DNA of 64,000 nucleotides from Theocolax elegans. Lineage: Eukaryota > Arthropoda > Insecta > Hymenoptera > Cerocephalidae. This document shows positions 12,528 to 23,778 of the stretch, piece after piece. The notes beneath the pieces were generated by a model. The model made no database searches and was not told where the DNA came from. It saw nothing but the letters and a program-made list of their open reading frames with translations. Position 1 is the first letter of the stretch. Each line of letters opens with the position of its first letter. The position numbers and the translations under genes were made by a program. Location of the stretch: contig CM047430.1 in NCBI GenBank assembly GCA_026168455.1, forward strand, positions 66,875,044-66,939,043. The letters run 5' to 3'.

Positions 12528-12990
12528 TAGTCTACAAATTAAGCATACCAAACGTTGTTGCACATCATTTTTAACTCCCTACTATCACATCGACGCGATT
12601 AAATGTGTGATGAGTCGGGTGACGAAAACAAAGTACAGAAGCATGCAAGCGATGTTAAGAATCGAGGACGTTAGTCTGATAGTCAACGCAAGAGTCTCGT
12701 AATCCAACGGTGGGTCGTAACGTATAGGTTCCCGTCCTGTCGTCCCTCTTTTCGTTTGCTGCTATCCTTTCCACACGTAACACTACATCAATAATATTTT
12801 TCTTAAAGGAATACAATACTCAAATTTTACCCTTATACGCTTATCAAAATTTTTAAGAGTTCGTTCCTCTTTGTTTATTAATAATATTATCGTATAGGTA
12901 AAATAATGTTTCTAATCCCTAAACGAAGAAAAGAGAGAGACTATTTATTTCGAGACTATTAATTTTTTTATGCCAATTAATTACAAATTG

Positions 12991-14071
12991 CACGATAACG
13001 ATGATTGTAGTAAAGAGTCAATGGGAAAAGCTTGTCTGCCTTAAAATACTCACAGAAAAATTTAGTTTGTTGGACTAATCAACATTATTTATTTAAAATT
13101 AACAAACGATATATTATATCGGTAATTGTAATAAAGTATACTTCGTAAAAGGAACAAATGATTGTGTTGGTTGTACCTAATAATTGCATACTTATGTAAT
13201 TTAAAGATTATATGAATTAAATTAAATTAAATTTTTATGATTGGACAACTTAATACATATATATATATATATATATATACATACATATATATATATACAT
13301 CAACTTAATTTTTAGAAGCAAAATTTAATTTCTTTCTGCAAGTGAAATAAATAAGCATTTATTAAACTACCCGAGTTTGTTGGTTATTTAAAATTCAGGG
13401 AATATTTCTTAACTAATTTAATCAAGTATAGTTGACTGTCCTATAGCGAATCTTTCTTCTGGACCATGCTACGAGCGATGTATTTTTCATGCCGATTCCC
13501 TGCAACTGTAATTAAGGTTTATTGTTGTATAGAGATTAAGAAATATTTATAAATTAATTAATACTATTAAAAAACATTAACTATTGCTTGATGTTATCCA
13601 AATAATTTAAATGTAGATTGCTAAATCTACAATCAAGAAATATAAATAGAAATTTATTTGTATATTTATTTATGTAAGGGGTGTTATACTCAAGTTTTAG
13701 TAGATCTAACGATAATTATACTTCTAAGTTGCATTCGTATAAAGAATGGTGCATAGTATGAGTTTACAAATAAAGCTTATTGGTTATAACAATACATTGG
13801 TTGATAGTGTAAGGGTATACTGTTTTTGTATCGATTTCATAATCAGACGAGATCTTGGATTATCAAAGAACGGACATTGCATTAGGAAAATCCCAAATAA
13901 TAATGACACAATATATATAAAATTATAAATAATAATGATACAAATTTTTTTTAAACATGGTTTAGGTGTGCTTGAATAGAAAATGATTGAATATTTTGTC
14001 CCTTTTTCAAGACCTTTTCATAATAATATTTGGTGTGTATTTGTATTTGCTAGCGAAATGATTTTTTTTTT
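12991..14071. other. AT-rich spacer with a (TA)n tract
   Basis: This is single-copy AT-rich sequence containing a (TA)n microsatellite at about 13256-13297. A 60-codon frame at 13746 has no supporting feature. I see nothing else. Confidence 0.6.
13256..13297. repeat. (TA)n microsatellite
   Basis: An alternating TA run is interrupted by ACATACA. Confidence 0.95.
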
Positions 14072-14116
14072 AAGTTAAAGAAATATTTAGTGAGCACGTA
14101 GCATCTTGAATTGCAG

Positions 14117-14541
14117 TGATTCTCATGAGTATTGGCAGCCAATGAAATTGAATTCGGTTATCATTGGTGAAAAGTGATAAAGATTATTAGAACTTTTTTC
14201 TTCATTTAAAAAATATACGGATTACTTTTGATATTAAATTTGCAATTTTTTAAACTCAATTAGTACACTTGGGGAATTAAAAATGAGAGCGATTTGTGAG
14301 GATACATCTTTATTTTATCGACATATAATATAAATAATATAAAATTCGAAATAATTCTAAGATAATATTTTTTTTATTATTTAGCGTCGCTTTTTATGCT
14401 GCCAATTTGGTGCTAATTAGTGACGGAGATCATACGATGTCTGATAAGAAACCCCTTGTTGAAAATACATGTCGAGCGGGACCTTCGGGTACGAATTCAC
14501 CACTCTATACCAACCAAGCCATTGCAGAACTCGTAAAATAA
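14117..14541 (+). CDS. Candidate 3' terminal exon pair, gene unknown
   Basis: Two open blocks look like the end of a spliced gene. Block 1 (14117-14173) follows GAATTGCAG and reads DSHEYWQPMKLNSVIIGE before a possible GTGATA donor. Block 2 (14385-14541) follows a T-rich tract and TTATTTAG, and reads VAFYAANLVLISDGDHT, then SDKKPLVENTCRAGPSGT and ends YTNQAIAELVK plus TAA. The phases join if the donor is at 14174. Codon use is richer in GC than the surroundings, and the residue mix is protein-like. I do not recognise the family. No upstream exon is visible, so this is probably a gene fragment or a misplaced 3' end. An identical copy lies at 16344-16768. The donor is weak, so block 1 is the less certain part. 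Confidence 0.35.
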
Positions 14542-14614
14542 TATATTAATTAACGTGATTCTAAGAATTAATTGATCTCACTTTATTAATAATTCACCTA
14601 TTATCTACTCAATT

Positions 14615-15008
14615 TTAACGGGGTGCCATAGTCAATATTTATCCTCCCTACCTTACCGGCAATCGTGATTATTAGTAATAAATTTGTGAATAAAACAGTA
14701 TGTGAAAAATAAGAGAAGAGGCGCCTTCGTTTGTCAATAATCTAATTATCTGCTGAATTTGAAATTGAAATATTTTTGATTGCGTTTTTGAGAAAAGTCT
14801 TACCAAAAATCTGAACCTAACCTCATCGAGGTGAAAAGATTTGATATTTTTGGTAAGACTTTTCTCGAAAACGCAATTATATTTTAATCTAAACATCAGC
14901 ACACAGTTAGATTATCGATAAACGAAGGCGCCTCTTCTAATATTTTTTCACATACCGTTATACTTTTTATTAATTAATCATTAAAAATTGAGTATGGAAC
15001 CCCCTTAA
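14615..15008. mobile_element. TTAA-flanked foldback MITE, copy 1 (~390 bp)
   Basis: TTAA at both ends (14615-14618 and 15005-15008) brackets CGGGGTGCCATAGTC on the left and GAGTATGGAACCCCC on the right, imperfect inverted ends. The interior from about 14699 to 14956 is a near-continuous hairpin: AAGAGGCGCCTTCGTTT pairs with AAACGAAGGCGCCTCTT, and AAAAGTCTTACCAAAAAT pairs with ATTTTTGGTAAGACTTTT. It has no coding capacity. TTAA target duplication is typical of Kolobok and piggyBac elements, and the GGGG start resembles the left end of the decayed element at 61810. Other copies lie at 16842 and 53391. Confidence 0.85.
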
Positions 15009-15708
15009 GGAAAAACATTCATTGCTTTTTGAGAACCTGCACGTGGTTTATTATTTTCATTATTGTTGGATAAAATGTATAGTTAAAGAATTCCCGATCA
15101 AGAATAATTTTTAAATAAATATACATTTAAATGGAAACATTATAAACTTAAATGGTGGGTTGTCGATTTAATAATAATTTTGATCCACAATACCTTGTGT
15201 AAAAAAATATGTGTGAAACTACAACATTAGAGTCTTACGTTCCTTATATCAAAAGTTATTTCCCTATAAAGCGAAATTTCGAAAAAGAAGTATCGGTGTA
15301 ATAGCTTATGTAAGCGATTGAAAAAAAATCTGGAATATTTCAGTAATTTTGTATTAAAATTACAAAAGAAATAAAATTATCAAAAAAATCTCATTTAGAA
15401 TGTAATTACCTATTTAAAACTATAAGTTATGTTTCTTTTTAATGATTTTTACTTATTGTTTAAAATGGAATATTTCATTTACTCTTCTTAATCGAATGTA
15501 TTGACTCTAAACTTTTGTAACAACTTTAGATCTCTATTTGTTGATATAATTATTAAAAGAAGGGATGATGATAGACTTTAATATTTATAGCTCTATATAT
15601 ATATAGATTGCAGAAAAAAACTCTCCTAAAATTATAATTGTAAAAGAGGGGGACCAACCCTTCGGATTCTGGATGTCTCAGCCGCCATGAGTTGACTTAT
15701 AACATAAA

Positions 15709-15945
15709 ATGACTTTAGGTTCAACTATTCATTCTGATGGGCCTCACAGTAAAAGTTATTTTGTTGTGAAATTTGCAAAAACACATGCTTTTCTTTGTGA
15801 AAAAACCTCCAACATTAAAATATCATTTATAATAGTTTTAGGAAAAGTTGCGGACGAATATATACTAGCCCTGCTATGGTTGAAAGCAGTTTTTGTAGCT
15901 TTAAATATGGATTTACTGCACACTTTTGGTCACGTTGATCAATAG
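15709..15945 (+). CDS. 78-codon open frame, unknown, doubtful
   Basis: An ATG frame of 78 codons starts MTLGSTIHSDGPHSKSYF and ends LLHTFGHVDQ before TAG. AATAAA lies about 40 bases downstream of the stop. A hydrophobic stretch (IILGK-less core IVLGKVADEYILALLWLKAV region, about residues 40-62) could be a membrane segment. No family is recognised. The frame is identical in the second duplication copy at 17937-18173. The spacing from the candidate exons at 14.4 kb does not suggest splicing to them. It may be a chance frame or a mobile-element remnant. Confidence 0.15.
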   Translation: MTLGSTIHSDGPHSKSYFVVKFAKTHAFLCEKTSNIKISFIIVLGKVADEYILALLWLKAVFVALNMDLLHTFGHVDQ

Positions 15946-16343
15946 TCAAAATGTGTTTCACAAATAACTCACATACATACTATTTAATAAAGTAATGCGT
16001 TAAAAAAAATTGGCGTTTTAATTATTATTTAAATTAACTTCAATACATACAAATTTAACTAGTTATATCTACATTTGTAATATAATCATAAGTTTATTGT
16101 CAAGAAATATTCTTTATCAAAATCATAAATAATTAATCGACACTTAGAATGATAGAATTTCTAGGAAAGTGTAAATGATCTATATATTTCATAATGGTAT
16201 ACACGTATCACTTGTAATAGAGCAATGTTTAATGAATAAACAGTAACGTGAAGATTTCTCTCCTTGTCTTGAAAAAGTTCTCTTTAAAGCTTTCTTTAAA
16301 GTTAAAGAAATATTTAGTGAGCACGTAGCATCTTGAATTGCAG

Positions 16344-16768
16344 TGATTCTCATGAGTATTGGCAGCCAATGAAATTGAATTCGGTTATCATTGGTGAAAA
16401 GTGATAAAGATTATTAGAACTTTTTTCTTCATTTAAAAAATATACGGATTACTTTTGATATTAAATTTGCAATTTTTTAAACTCAATTAGTACACTTGGG
16501 GAATTAAAAATGAGAGCGATTTGTGAGGATACATCTTTATTTTATCGACATATAATATAAATAATATAAAATTCGAAATAATTCTAAGATAATATTTTTT
16601 TTATTATTTAGCGTCGCTTTTTATGCTGCCAATTTGGTGCTAATTAGTGACGGAGATCATACGATGTCTGATAAGAAACCCCTTGTTGAAAATACATGTC
16701 GAGCGGGACCTTCGGGTACGAATTCACCACTCTATACCAACCAAGCCATTGCAGAACTCGTAAAATAA
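16344..16768 (+). CDS. Candidate terminal exon pair, duplicate copy
   Basis: This is the copy of 14117-14541 inside duplication unit B: block 1 at 16344-16400 and block 2 at 16612-16768. Splice signals, reading frame and stop codon are unchanged, although neighbouring non-coding runs show indels. The block of about 157 bp may have escaped indels by chance because it contains few homopolymer runs. Confidence 0.3.
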
Positions 16769-16841
16769 TATATTAATTAACGTGATTCTAAGAATTAATT
16801 GATCTCACTTTATTAATAATTCACCTATTATCTACTCAATT

Positions 16842-17235
16842 TTAACGGGGTGCCATAGTCAATATTTATCCTCCCTACCTTACCGGCAATCGTGATTATT
16901 AGTAATAAATTTGTGAATAAAACAGTATGTGAAAAAATAAGAGAAGAGGCGCCTTCGTTTGTCAATAATCTAATTATCTGCTGAATTTGAAATTGAAATA
17001 TTTTGATTGCGTTTTGAGAAAAGTCTTACCAAAAATCTGAACCTAACCTCATCGAGGTGAAAAGATTTGATATTTTTGGTAAGACTTTTCTCGAAAACGC
17101 AATTATATTTTAATCTAAACATCAGCACACAGTTAGATTATCGATAAACGAAGGCGCCTCTTCTAATATTTTTTCACATACCGTTATACTTTTTTATTAA
17201 TTAATCATTAAAAATTGAGTATGGAACCCCCTTAA
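16842..17235. mobile_element. TTAA-flanked foldback MITE, copy 2
   Basis: This is the same element in duplication unit B, with TTAA at 16842-16845 and 17232-17235. It was carried by the duplication and is not an independent insertion, because the flanks are the same as at 14615. Confidence 0.85.
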
Positions 17236-17936
17236 GGAAAAACATTCATTGCTTTTTGAGAACCTGCACGTGGTTTATTATTATTTTCATTATTGTTGGA
17301 TAAAATGTATAGTTAAAGAATTCCCGATCAAGAATAATTTTTAAATAAATATACATTTAAATGGAAACATTATAAACTTAAATGGTGGGTTGTCGATTTA
17401 ATAATAATTTTGATCCACAATACCTTGTGTAAAAAAATATGTGTGAAACTACAACATTAGAGTCTTACGTTCCTTATATCAAAAGTTATTTCCCTATAAA
17501 GCGAAATTTCGAAAAGAAGTATCGGTGTAATAGCTTATGTAAGCGATTGAAAAAAAATCTGGAATATTTCAGTAATTTTGTATTAAAATTACAAAGAAAT
17601 AAAATTATCAAAAAATCTCATTTAGAATGTAATTACCTATTTAAAACTATAAGTTATGTTTCTTTTTAATGATTTTTACTTATTGTTTAAAATGGAATAT
17701 TTCATTTACTCTTCTTAATCGAATGTATTGACTCTAAACTTTTGTAACAACTTTAGATCTCTATTTGTTGATATAATTATTAAAAGAAGGGATGATGATA
17801 GACTTTAATATTTTATAGCTCTATATATATATATGATTGCAGAAAAAAACTCTCCTAAAATTATAATTGTAAAAGAGGGGACCAACCCTTCGGATTCTGG
17901 ATGTCTCAGCCGCCATGAGTTGACTTATAACATAAA

Positions 17937-18173
17937 ATGACTTTAGGTTCAACTATTCATTCTGATGGGCCTCACAGTAAAAGTTATTTTGTTGTGAAAT
18001 TTGCAAAAACACATGCTTTTCTTTGTGAAAAAACCTCCAACATTAAAATATCATTTATAATAGTTTTAGGAAAAGTTGCGGACGAATATATACTAGCCCT
18101 GCTATGGTTGAAAGCAGTTTTTGTAGCTTTAAATATGGATTTACTGCACACTTTTGGTCACGTTGATCAATAG
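17937..18173 (+). CDS. 78-codon open frame, duplicate copy
   Basis: This is the identical copy of 15709-15945 in duplication unit B, with the same start, stop and downstream AATAAA. There is no independent evidence that it is expressed. Confidence 0.15.
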   Translation: MTLGSTIHSDGPHSKSYFVVKFAKTHAFLCEKTSNIKISFIIVLGKVADEYILALLWLKAVFVALNMDLLHTFGHVDQ

Positions 18174-18458
18174 TCAAAATGTGTTTCACAAATAACTCAC
18201 ATACATACTATTTAATAAAGTAATGCGTTAAAAAAAATTGGCGTTTTAATTATTATTTAAATTAACTTCAATACATACAAATTTAACTAGTTATATCTAC
18301 ATTTGTAATATAATCATAAGTTTATTGTCAAGAAATATTCTTTTATCAAAATCATAAAATAATTAATCGACACTTTAGAATGATAGAATTTCTAGGAAAG
18401 TGTAAATGATCTATATATTTCATAATGGTATACACGTATCACTTGTAATAGAGCAATG

Positions 18459-19321
18459 TTTAATGAATAAACAGTAACGTGAAGATTTCTCTCCTTGTCT
18501 TGAAAAAAGTTCTCTTTAAAGCTTTCTTTAAAGTATATCGTTATAAATATTCTGAAAACGAGACGAGCATTAAGGGTTAATGCATCTCTTCATATTTTTA
18601 TATGCGATAAAATATGTACAGATATCTGTAAAGAAAACGAGATATCTAAAAACACTCGATTAATTGTAAATCTTACATAAAAACGGAAAATTAAATCTGA
18701 CTGAACAGTTACAATTTATTTAATTGAATAATACAACTATATAGAATAATTGTTTATAAATCGTATTCATGTCCTACTTTCGATTAACAAACAATTCAAT
18801 AGTTCTTATCTAGAAACGCGAGTTATTTTTCCGTCTCCATTTTTTGTGGGACTGTTACACGAATCACATTACGTACGAAAGGTTACAGCCCTCCTATCTT
18901 GGGTTACCATGGTAACATAGGTAGCCATCATGTGTCATGGGCGGGATCACCAATTCCAGAATACCAACTCCAGGAGGATTAAATGAAATTCAACTCTTAT
19001 CGATCTTCATAAAAAGTAGATATCATTTATTTATTTATGCATTTACGGTTAATGTTGTTTAACATTTTAAACTAGTTACTTACTTTGCTTTCCGTTTCGA
19101 TGCTTTATTTTACTTTGGCTAATACTCATATATACTATATCAAATATATCATTATTTGATATAGTAGACACATGTGCCGTACTTTTAATATTGCATTAAA
19201 TTAAAATCTCATTTAATCTTGATTTAAGATAAATTTTGGAAATGCGTAAAAAATGATGAATAAATTCTTAATTCTTTCTAATATTCTTGTACAGTGTATG
19301 CGCTTATGATTAAAAAATATA
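18459..19321. repeat. Tandem duplication 4, copy A (0.86 kb)
   Basis: The unit runs from TTTAATGAATAAACAGTAACG to the GATTAAAAAATATA end, then restarts at 19322. It contains a moderately GC-rich patch (about 18840-18970) with a perfect X-box palindrome. A 66-codon frame in copy B (19342) is broken here by an indel and is not a gene. Confidence 0.9.
18903..18916. promoter_or_regulatory. Perfect X-box (RFX-type) palindrome
   Basis: GTTACCATGGTAAC is a perfect 14 bp palindrome that matches the RFX X-box pattern GTNRCC-spacer-RGYAAC. It sits inside a GC-richer patch with an outer partial inverted repeat (CCTAT upstream, ATAGG downstream). RFX sites usually lie near promoters of ciliary genes, but no gene start is visible nearby, so a regulatory role is inference. 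Confidence 0.4.
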
Positions 19322-20186
19322 TTTAATGAATAAACAGTAACGTGAAGATTTCTCTCCTTGTCTTGAAAAAAGTTCTCTTTAAAGCTTCTTTAAAGTATAT
19401 CGTTATAAATATTCTGAAAACGAGACGAGCATTAAGGGTTAATGCATCTCTTCATATTTTTATATGCGATAAAATATGTACAGATATCTGTAAAGAAAAC
19501 GAGATATCTAAAAACACTCGATTAATTGTAAATCTTACATAAAAACGGAAAATTAAATCTGACTGAACAGTTACAATTTATTTAATTGAATAATACAACT
19601 ATATAGAATAATTGTTTATAAATCGTATTCATGTCCTACTTCGATTAACAAACAATTCAATAGTTCTTATCTAGAAACGCGAGTTATTTTCCGTCTCCAT
19701 TTTTTGTGGGACTGTTACACGAATCACATTACGTACGAAAGGTTACAGCCCTCCTATCTTGGGTTACCATGGTAACATAGGTAGCCATCATGTGTCATGG
19801 GCGGGATCACCAATTCCAGAATACCAACTCCAGGAGGATTAAATGAAATTCAACTCTTATCGATCTTCATAAAAAGTAGATATCATTTATTTATTTATGC
19901 ATTTACGGTTAATGTTGTTTAACATTTTAAACTAGTTACTTACTTTGCTTTCCGTTTCGATGCTTTATTTTACTTTGGCTAATACTCATATATACTATAT
20001 CAAATAATATCATTATTTGATATAGTAGACACATGTGCCTTACTTTTAATATTTGCATTAAATTAAAATCTCATTTAATCTTGATTTAAGATAAATTTTG
20101 GAAATGCGTAAAAAAGGATGAATAAATTCTTAATTCTTTCTAATATTTCTTGTACAGTGTATGCGCTTATGATTAAAAAAATATAT
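19322..20186. repeat. Tandem duplication 4, copy B (0.86 kb)
   Basis: This is the second head-to-tail copy of 18459-19321, ending at GATTAAAAAAATATATGC. The GC patch and X-box palindrome are retained. Confidence 0.9.
19763..19776. promoter_or_regulatory. Perfect X-box palindrome, duplicate
   Basis: This is the same GTTACCATGGTAAC site in duplication 4 copy B, with unchanged flanks. Confidence 0.4.
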
Positions 20187-21040
20187 GCTTAAGAAGATAT
20201 CGGACTCAAAAAATAGCAATTTTTTACTTTTCTTATAAACAAATACATAAATTTAAAAAAAATTTTGATCCCTATTGTTTTTTAGCTTAACATATCTATA
20301 ATTACCTATAAGTTACTAAACATTGTGTTCTTTTGTACAATATGTTTCATTGCTTATATCTCTAAAAATAGTTCATCAAATATATGTTGATAAAAATCGT
20401 GAAAATAGAATATAATAATAACATTATGCTGTAAAACTTTCAATATCATTCTTGGATTAGTTTATTAGAAAAAAATTATAATCTAAAATTTAATTTTTAT
20501 TAAAATTTTGTTTTCTTGTAAACTAGATGAATTGAATTGGAACTAACCATATTATTGGAAGAAAATGTCTTTAGAAAACCCAAAGAAAGTCAAGAAAAGA
20601 TAATGCTTTATTTTTTTAATTGATAATATCAAAAGTTTTTTATGTCAGTCGCAAAAAATTCAATCTAATTGAAAAGAATTTTATTATCATGGACAAAAAC
20701 CACTGTCATTCATAATTATGTGTTAAATATAATAAATATATATAGTATTTTCGGAAAAAAATGTTTTTAAAAAATTTAAATAAAAATAAAGAAGATATTT
20801 TTTTTAAATTTTCTTTGCTAGATGATGAAACATTCAATTTCATTGTATACAGATTTCTTAAAATAAAGAAAAATTGTTGAAATATTTGAAATAGAAGATT
20901 ATGAATAATATTAATTGAAAATTGATGAAATTACCTTTATTTTTGTATTTTAATAATTTTGTTTATTACATTTTTCATATAGATGTGTACTTTTTTTATT
21001 ACACAAAATACATTAATTATTTTAGCTAGCTATAACTAGC
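20187..21040. other. Very AT-rich spacer, no feature seen
   Basis: This is single-copy, extremely AT-rich sequence with long A and T runs. No open frame or inverted repeat of note is visible. Confidence 0.6.
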
Positions 21041-22006
21041 TATATAAGTTTCAATCAGAAAAAAATAATATTTTTCGAAATGTTATAACATTTTGTTTTA
21101 AATACTTAAATAATACTATATTTGAGTAATATATTAAATATAGGATCGGCATGTTCATTTGTGGAAGCTACCTGCCGATTAATTGGCAACGGTATTTTTT
21201 ATTTGATACAGGACTTTTAGTAAAAAATGAACTTATTTTATGAAAATTCAGTTGCGACTATGTTTATAATACATTATTTAAGAAGTTGAATATACATTGA
21301 ATTCTTTGTAAAAATCTAAGCCATATATTTTTATTATAAAAGAAAGAATTAAGTAATCGAAATATATTGTACCACGTATTAGTAAATTGTCGATATAGTT
21401 GAGGGACAATAATAAATAAATCCAATTCATTTATTTAAGTGCACAATCTTTCGTTTGCCAGGTTTTCAGACCTCCTCAGATGCTTTTAGTATTAAATATA
21501 ATATTACAGCCAAAGTGGGCTTCTTCGAATTCTTTCAATTTATTTGAATTCATTTGTCGAAGCTCGCTTGGGTTGTAACAATATATTCAATAACTACCTG
21601 AAAAGGTTTACAAACCTGGATGATAAAACGTTGTGCACTTAAATAAATAAATTGGTTTTATTTATTACTGACCCTCAACTATCGACAGTTTACTAATTCA
21701 TTCACTTAACATGGCAAGCCCATAGTAAGGCTCGCCTTACTTTCGTTTTTTTGAAATCTAATGCAAATATTTTGCGGTATCATTTGTAAATACATAGGGA
21801 CCTCGAATAGTACGTTGCAGGCAAGCAAAAATGTGTGTATTTTCGGTAGATGTAGTTGAAGAATTTAGAAGTTTTCATGTATATTTGCAAAACAAAAGAC
21901 AAACTATATAACCTACTTGAACAACAGAAACAAGGAACATCTAAGAAGTCGACTTTATTAACCTCTACGAGAGGAGTAAAATTGCATATTATTGCTTCGA
22001 TCGCTT
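21041..22006. repeat. Direct repeat 5, copy A (0.96 kb)
   Basis: From TATATAAGTTTCAATCAG to CTTCGATCGCTT the segment recurs in the same orientation at 23779-24727, 1.8 kb away. It contains a 320 bp inverted-repeat element (21378-21697). Differences are small indels. A 63-codon frame at 21856 is not preserved in copy B. Confidence 0.9.
21378..21697. mobile_element. 320 bp inverted-repeat MITE, copy 1
   Basis: The left end reads ATTAGTAAATTGTCGATA and the right end is its near reverse complement (ATCGACAGTTTACTAAT). About 70 bp of the arms pair well (GTTGAGGG, AATAAATAAA, TTTATTTAAGTGCACAA), and pairing continues loosely through CCAGGTTT/AAACCTGG. No coding capacity or clear target duplication is seen. 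The copy at 24110-24425 was carried by the surrounding direct repeat. Confidence 0.7.
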
Positions 22007-22697
22007 TATTCCCCGTAGACTCACTTTACTCATTTTATTTCACGTAGACCCAATTTATTCTTCTTAGATACATTTCATTCATCCTAGACTCATTTTTTTT
22101 ATCGTAGACTTACTTTTTTGTTTTTAATACTTTATAGTTTAGACATTTTCTACAAATATAAAATTAAATTTATTATATTAAATTAAATATATTAAAATAT
22201 TTTACAATATTGAAAAAATTTAGAAATTAAAAAAAAATTTGTTTTTGGAAAAAGTGAGTTTTTAAATGATCAGAGTGAAAAATTTTATATGTAGTTCGGG
22301 TGCATACTGAAATGCATATTTTTATATGCATTTCAGTAAAAGGCAATTATTCCCTTGGATGAATTCTGTCCTCGCTAAAGCTCGGGCCTCGGGAATAAAC
22401 GCCTGTTTTACTCCCTAAGTGCACAAATAACTATTATATTATATTTATAAAATATTTTTAGTTTTATATAATATATAAATTTCACGATGGGTTATCAAAC
22501 TAAGTCATTAATTACGGCTCTTCGAAGTTTTTTACAAGAGATTTGCTATTAAAATCGTAAAAAATCGGGGGACAACTTATGGTGTAAAGACACACAAATT
22601 TATACACATGTTAGAGGTATGATCAGGATTGGGTAAGTAGTCGTCAACCACTCATTTTCGAATACTTTTTCATTATTTGAGTTTAAAGCTTAAACAA

Positions 22698-22698
<1 letters not shown>
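22007..22698. other. AT-rich spacer with a repeat fragment
   Basis: 22619-22690 (GATTGGGTAAGTAG through TTATTTGAGTTTAAAGC) is the reverse complement of 28800-28880 and of 30675-30755, with some divergence. 22331-22420 contains a small inverted motif, CAGTAAAAGG against GTTTTACTCCC, that resembles 3169-3226. No coding sequence is seen. Confidence 0.55.

Positions 22699-22738
<40 letters not shown>
22699..22738. repeat. (TA)n microsatellite
   Basis: An uninterrupted alternating AT run of about 40 bp abuts the left end of the 1 kb palindrome. Confidence 0.95.
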
Positions 22739-22740
<2 letters not shown>

Positions 22741-23738
22741 GGTATTCCACGTGAAGTGGTCCGATCAAAATTTTAAAATGCACTAAATTTTGGGTACACT
22801 TTGCAAATGTTTTTCAGAATACAGAAAAAAATTTTTAGGTACTGGACTCTATTTGCTCAAAAGTTATTCTAACCTCAAAAAGTGAATTTTTCCATATTTT
22901 TTTCAACACCAGCTGGGTTTACCGCTATATAACTCAAAATCTATCAACTTTTACTATAGAACATTATATGTAACATTCGTTGCTAATTATATCTAGAATT
23001 TATTCTTCTGGGTTAGAATTTCTAATCTCAAGGTCAATGTTACATAAACTACATGTCAATATTCAACTTGAAAAAAGTGCAAGTGCGCCACCTTTGATTT
23101 TTTCATACAAAAGTCTAAAAGAAAGCTTGGAGCAATACCTTTCAAATGGTCTGTAGCATTTTTATGGCCTCCAATTCTGTAAAACGTCATGACAATTTAA
23201 AGAAAGACAAAAAATTCACAAAAATTAACATGGTAATTCCCATTTAAATTTTTAAAAAAATTTCGTGTTTCTTTAAATTGTCATAACTTTTTACAGAATT
23301 GGAGGCCATAAAAATGCTACAGACCATTTGAAAGGTATTGCTCCAAGCTTTCTTTTAGACTTTTGGATGAAAAAATCAAAGGTGGCGCACTTGCACTTTT
23401 TTCAAGTTGAATATTGACATGTAGTTTATGTAACATTGACCTTGAGATTAGAAATTCTAACCCAGAAGAATAAATTCTAGATATAATTAGCAACGAATGT
23501 TACATATAATGTTCTATAGTAAAAGTTGATAGATTTTGAGTTATATAGCGGTAAACCCAGCTGGTGTTGAAAAAAATATGGAAAAATTCACTTTTTGAGG
23601 TTAGAATAACTTTTGAGCAAATAGATTCCAGGACCTAAAATTTGTTTCTGTATTCTGAAAAACATTTGCAAAGTGTACCCAAAATTTGGTGCATTTTAAA
23701 ATTTTGATCGGACCACTTCCGTGAATATTGGGTTTTTA
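22739..23738. mobile_element. 1 kb near-perfect palindrome (long foldback element)
   Basis: The left arm starts GGGTATTCCACGTGAAGTGG and the right arm ends as its near reverse complement (GGACCACTTCCGTGAATATTGGG). The arms, each about 480 bp, pair almost base for base: TTCAACACCAGCTGGGTT with AACCCAGCTGGTGTTGAA, and GGTGGCGCACTTGCAC with its complement. A non-palindromic centre of about 40-60 bp lies near 23210-23260. No open frame is visible. It is probably a non-autonomous foldback transposon, because a decayed relative of one arm lies at 31690-31960. A transcript would fold into a very long hairpin RNA. Confidence 0.85.
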
Positions 23739-23778
23739 CCAAACTCCTTTGTAATATTTTCTAAATATTTCTCTCGTG

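Larger units (their letters stand above)
12121..12990. repeat. Truncated third copy of duplication 2, interrupted
   Basis: 12121-12240 matches the segment around 8855-8945. From about 12528 to 12990 the sequence matches 9069-9500. The part between (8945-9069 in copy A) is replaced by a CACTG-ended element (12241-12527). This copy has more substitutions and small deletions than copies A and B (TGTGATGAGTCGG for TGTATGACGAGTCGG; GTACAGAAG for ATATCAGAAG), so it appears to be an older duplicate. Confidence 0.8.
14072..16298. repeat. Tandem duplication 3, copy A (2.2 kb)
   Basis: The unit begins AAGTTAAAGAAATATTTAG and repeats head-to-tail at 16299-18533. It carries candidate terminal exons, a TTAA-flanked foldback element and a 78-codon open frame, all preserved in both copies. 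Differences are mostly run-length indels. Confidence 0.9.
16299..18533. repeat. Tandem duplication 3, copy B (2.2 kb)
   Basis: This is the second head-to-tail copy of 14072-16298. Its 3' end (from 18459) is also the start of duplication 4, so the two duplications overlap by about 75 bp (TTTAATGAATAAACAG to TTTAAAG). Confidence 0.9.
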
